22,170 nucleotides of DNA from an uncultured Campylobacter sp. (GTDB lineage Bacteria; Campylobacterota; Campylobacteria; Campylobacterales; Campylobacteraceae). Positions 21,269-22,170 of this stretch are shown one piece after another. A program made the position numbers and the translations under genes. The stretch lies in NCBI RefSeq assembly GCF_938045625.1, contig NZ_CALIAV010000105.1, positions 1 through 22,170 on the forward strand, given 5' to 3'. Under the pieces are notes generated by a model that was given only the letters and a program-made list of their open reading frames with translations, made no database searches and was not told where the DNA came from. The stretch's first letter is position 1; each line of letters starts with the position of its first letter.

Positions 21269-22030
21269 ATGAGCAAATCTCACTCTTTCGCGCTAGCTCT
21301 TGCGCTGTGCGCGAGTTCGCTTTTTGCAGACCGCGTTATAACCGACCAACTAGGCCGCGATGTCACGCTGCCTGATGAGGTTAAGCGCATAGTCGTGCTT
21401 CAGCACCAAAGCCTAAATGCGCTGAATGAGCTAAACGCGCTAGATAAGGTTGTCGGCGTACAGGAGTCGTGGGAGAAATCGCTCGGCAAAAACTACGTCC
21501 GCCTAGCGCCGAGCCTAAAAGATATGCCGACCCCCGGCGATCTAAAGGTCATCAACTACGAGGCGGTGCTTAAGCTAAAGCCCGACATCGTGATCGTCAC
21601 GAACTACATCCCGCAAGAATACATCGACAAAATGACGGAGCTCAAAATCCCCGTCGTCGCAGTTAGCTTCCAGCGCAGCGACGCCGCCGATAAAAGCAAG
21701 CTAAATCCGACCTTCAAAGACGACGAGGCGGCCTACACCGAGGGCTTTTACGACGGCATAGAGCTTCTTGGCAAGGTCGCAAACCGCGAAAAAGAGGCCG
21801 CCGAGCTCAAATCCAACCCGCAGCTTGCAAATTTAAGCGCGGTCAAAGAGGATAAAATTTATATGATGCCAGAATACGCTAAAGCGTGGAGCTATCCGAC
21901 TGCCGAAGCCATGGCGCTTGGCGAGTGGTGGCTAGCGATGAAGCTCTATCCGAAGCACTTCGACGAGGCGGAATTTAACAAAAAAGTAGAGGAATTTTAT
22001 CAAAAATTCTACCGCACGAGCTATAAATGA
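21269..22030 (+). CDS. Periplasmic iron/heme-type ABC binding protein with apparent internal deletion
   Basis: A 253-residue protein of the PF01497 (BtuF/FepB-like) family: signal peptide (about 1-20, cut after SLFA), DQLGRDVTLPDEVKRIVVLQ, NYEAVLKLKPDIVIVTNYIP and a C-terminal lobe VKEDKIYMMPEYAKAWSYPT ... ALGEWWLAMKLYPKHF. Campylobacter relatives are usually about 330-345 residues. After GIELLGKVANREKEAAEL (to residue 180) the sequence jumps straight to KSNPQLANLSAVKEDKIY; the segment normally in between (hinge helix and the first half of lobe 2, about 90 residues) is missing, in frame. The product probably cannot fold into a working two-lobe binding protein. The ribosome site (AAGAAAAAAC) is weak. 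A permease stub overlaps the stop by 4 bases. Confidence 0.8.
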   Translation: MSKSHSFALALALCASSLFADRVITDQLGRDVTLPDEVKRIVVLQHQSLNALNELNALDKVVGVQESWEKSLGKNYVRLAPSLKDMPTPGDLKVINYEAVLKLKPDIVIVTNYIPQEYIDKMTELKIPVVAVSFQRSDAADKSKLNPTFKDDEAAYTEGFYDGIELLGKVANREKEAAELKSNPQLANLSAVKEDKIYMMPEYAKAWSYPTAEAMALGEWWLAMKLYPKHFDEAEFNKKVEEFYQKFYRTSYK

Positions 22031-22134
22031 AATTTTCCGCCCTGCTGCTGCTTTGGGTGCTCTTATTTGCGGTATCGCTTGGCACCTGGCAGTATCCTGT
22101 GAGCCTAGAGGAAAAGGGCAAAAATTTTTACTAG
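22027..22134 (+). pseudogene. Truncated FecCD-type permease, first 35 codons
   Basis: An ATG overlapping the binding-protein TGA (ATGA) opens MKFSALLLLWVLLFAVSLGT and then WQYPVSLEEKGKNFY before TAG. A hydrophobic first helix followed by Y/F-P-(V/I)-S-L is the N-terminus of FecCD iron-siderophore/heme permeases, which have about 330 residues. After the stop the sequence does not continue in a recognisable permease way in the 36 bases left. The gene is therefore a remnant, or the window edge cuts before a rearranged rest. Confidence 0.55.
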
Positions 22135-22165
22135 CAAAATTCTGCGTAAAATCACAAAATTCTGC
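22135..22165. repeat. Two CAAAATTCTGC direct repeats after the permease stub
   Basis: CAAAATTCTGC occurs at 22135-22145 and again at 22155-22165, a 20-base period, immediately after the premature stop. It may mark the edge of an insertion or deletion, or the start of a longer array beyond the window. Confidence 0.4.
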
Positions 22166-22170
22166 CCTAC

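Noticed and set aside
1..22170. CRISPR array, tRNA or rRNA genes, phage genes
   Set aside because: No spaced repeat series, no cloverleaf with conserved T-loop, no rRNA-like stretch and no phage structural genes were seen.

Overview
The window looks like chromosome from a higher-GC Campylobacter of the C. rectus / C. showae / C. curvus type. I infer this from the gene families (TrmL, a CiaD-like protein next to Cca, FlgF/FlgG, AzlCD, a Campylobacter-type RpoD with an acidic insert), from sigma-54 promoters in front of the rod genes, and from the constant recurrence of the words TAAATTTA and CAAATTTG. No species call is made. All genes from 1 to about 18.08 kb lie on the minus strand; the four after that lie on the plus strand.

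Layout. (1) 1-630: the N-terminal 210 residues of an AT-rich DUF262 (GmrSD/ParB-fold type) protein that runs off the left edge, probably foreign DNA. (2) 698-4656: glyS, a 42-residue membrane microprotein coupled to it, a secreted EEP-family nuclease, trmL, and a possible 44-residue ORF before trmL. (3) 4853-8278: a tightly packed unit leuD-leuB-TPR-like protein-CiaD-like protein-cca. (4) 8584-8670: a 28-residue membrane peptide with its own promoter. (5) 8883-11474: a two-component system in which a secreted YD-repeat-like protein gene sits between the response regulator and the histidine kinase. (6) 11566-14478: a LysE-type exporter, a DUF1877 (YfbM-like) protein and a periplasmic L-asparaginase. 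(7) 14562-15556: azlC-azlD, both with TTG starts. (8) 15907-18083: flgG and flgF, each with its own sigma-54 promoter and leader. (9) 18383-22134: rpoD, an unknown membrane protein, and a damaged iron/heme-type ABC uptake locus: a binding protein that appears to lack about 90 internal residues, followed by a 35-codon permease stub.

The least expected signals are in the noncoding DNA. Two long nested hairpins (13300-13418 and 17143-17268) lie directly after the stop codons of ansA and flgF and share a related core of about 60 bases, so they look like members of one dispersed family used as 3' ends. A different repeat of about 120 bp occurs once in the leader of flgG and once in the leader of flgF, between the sigma-54 promoter and the start codon; a weaker third match lies after ansA. 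Several microproteins with convincing ribosome binding sites or coupling are also present. I saw no tRNA, rRNA, CRISPR array or complete insertion sequence.
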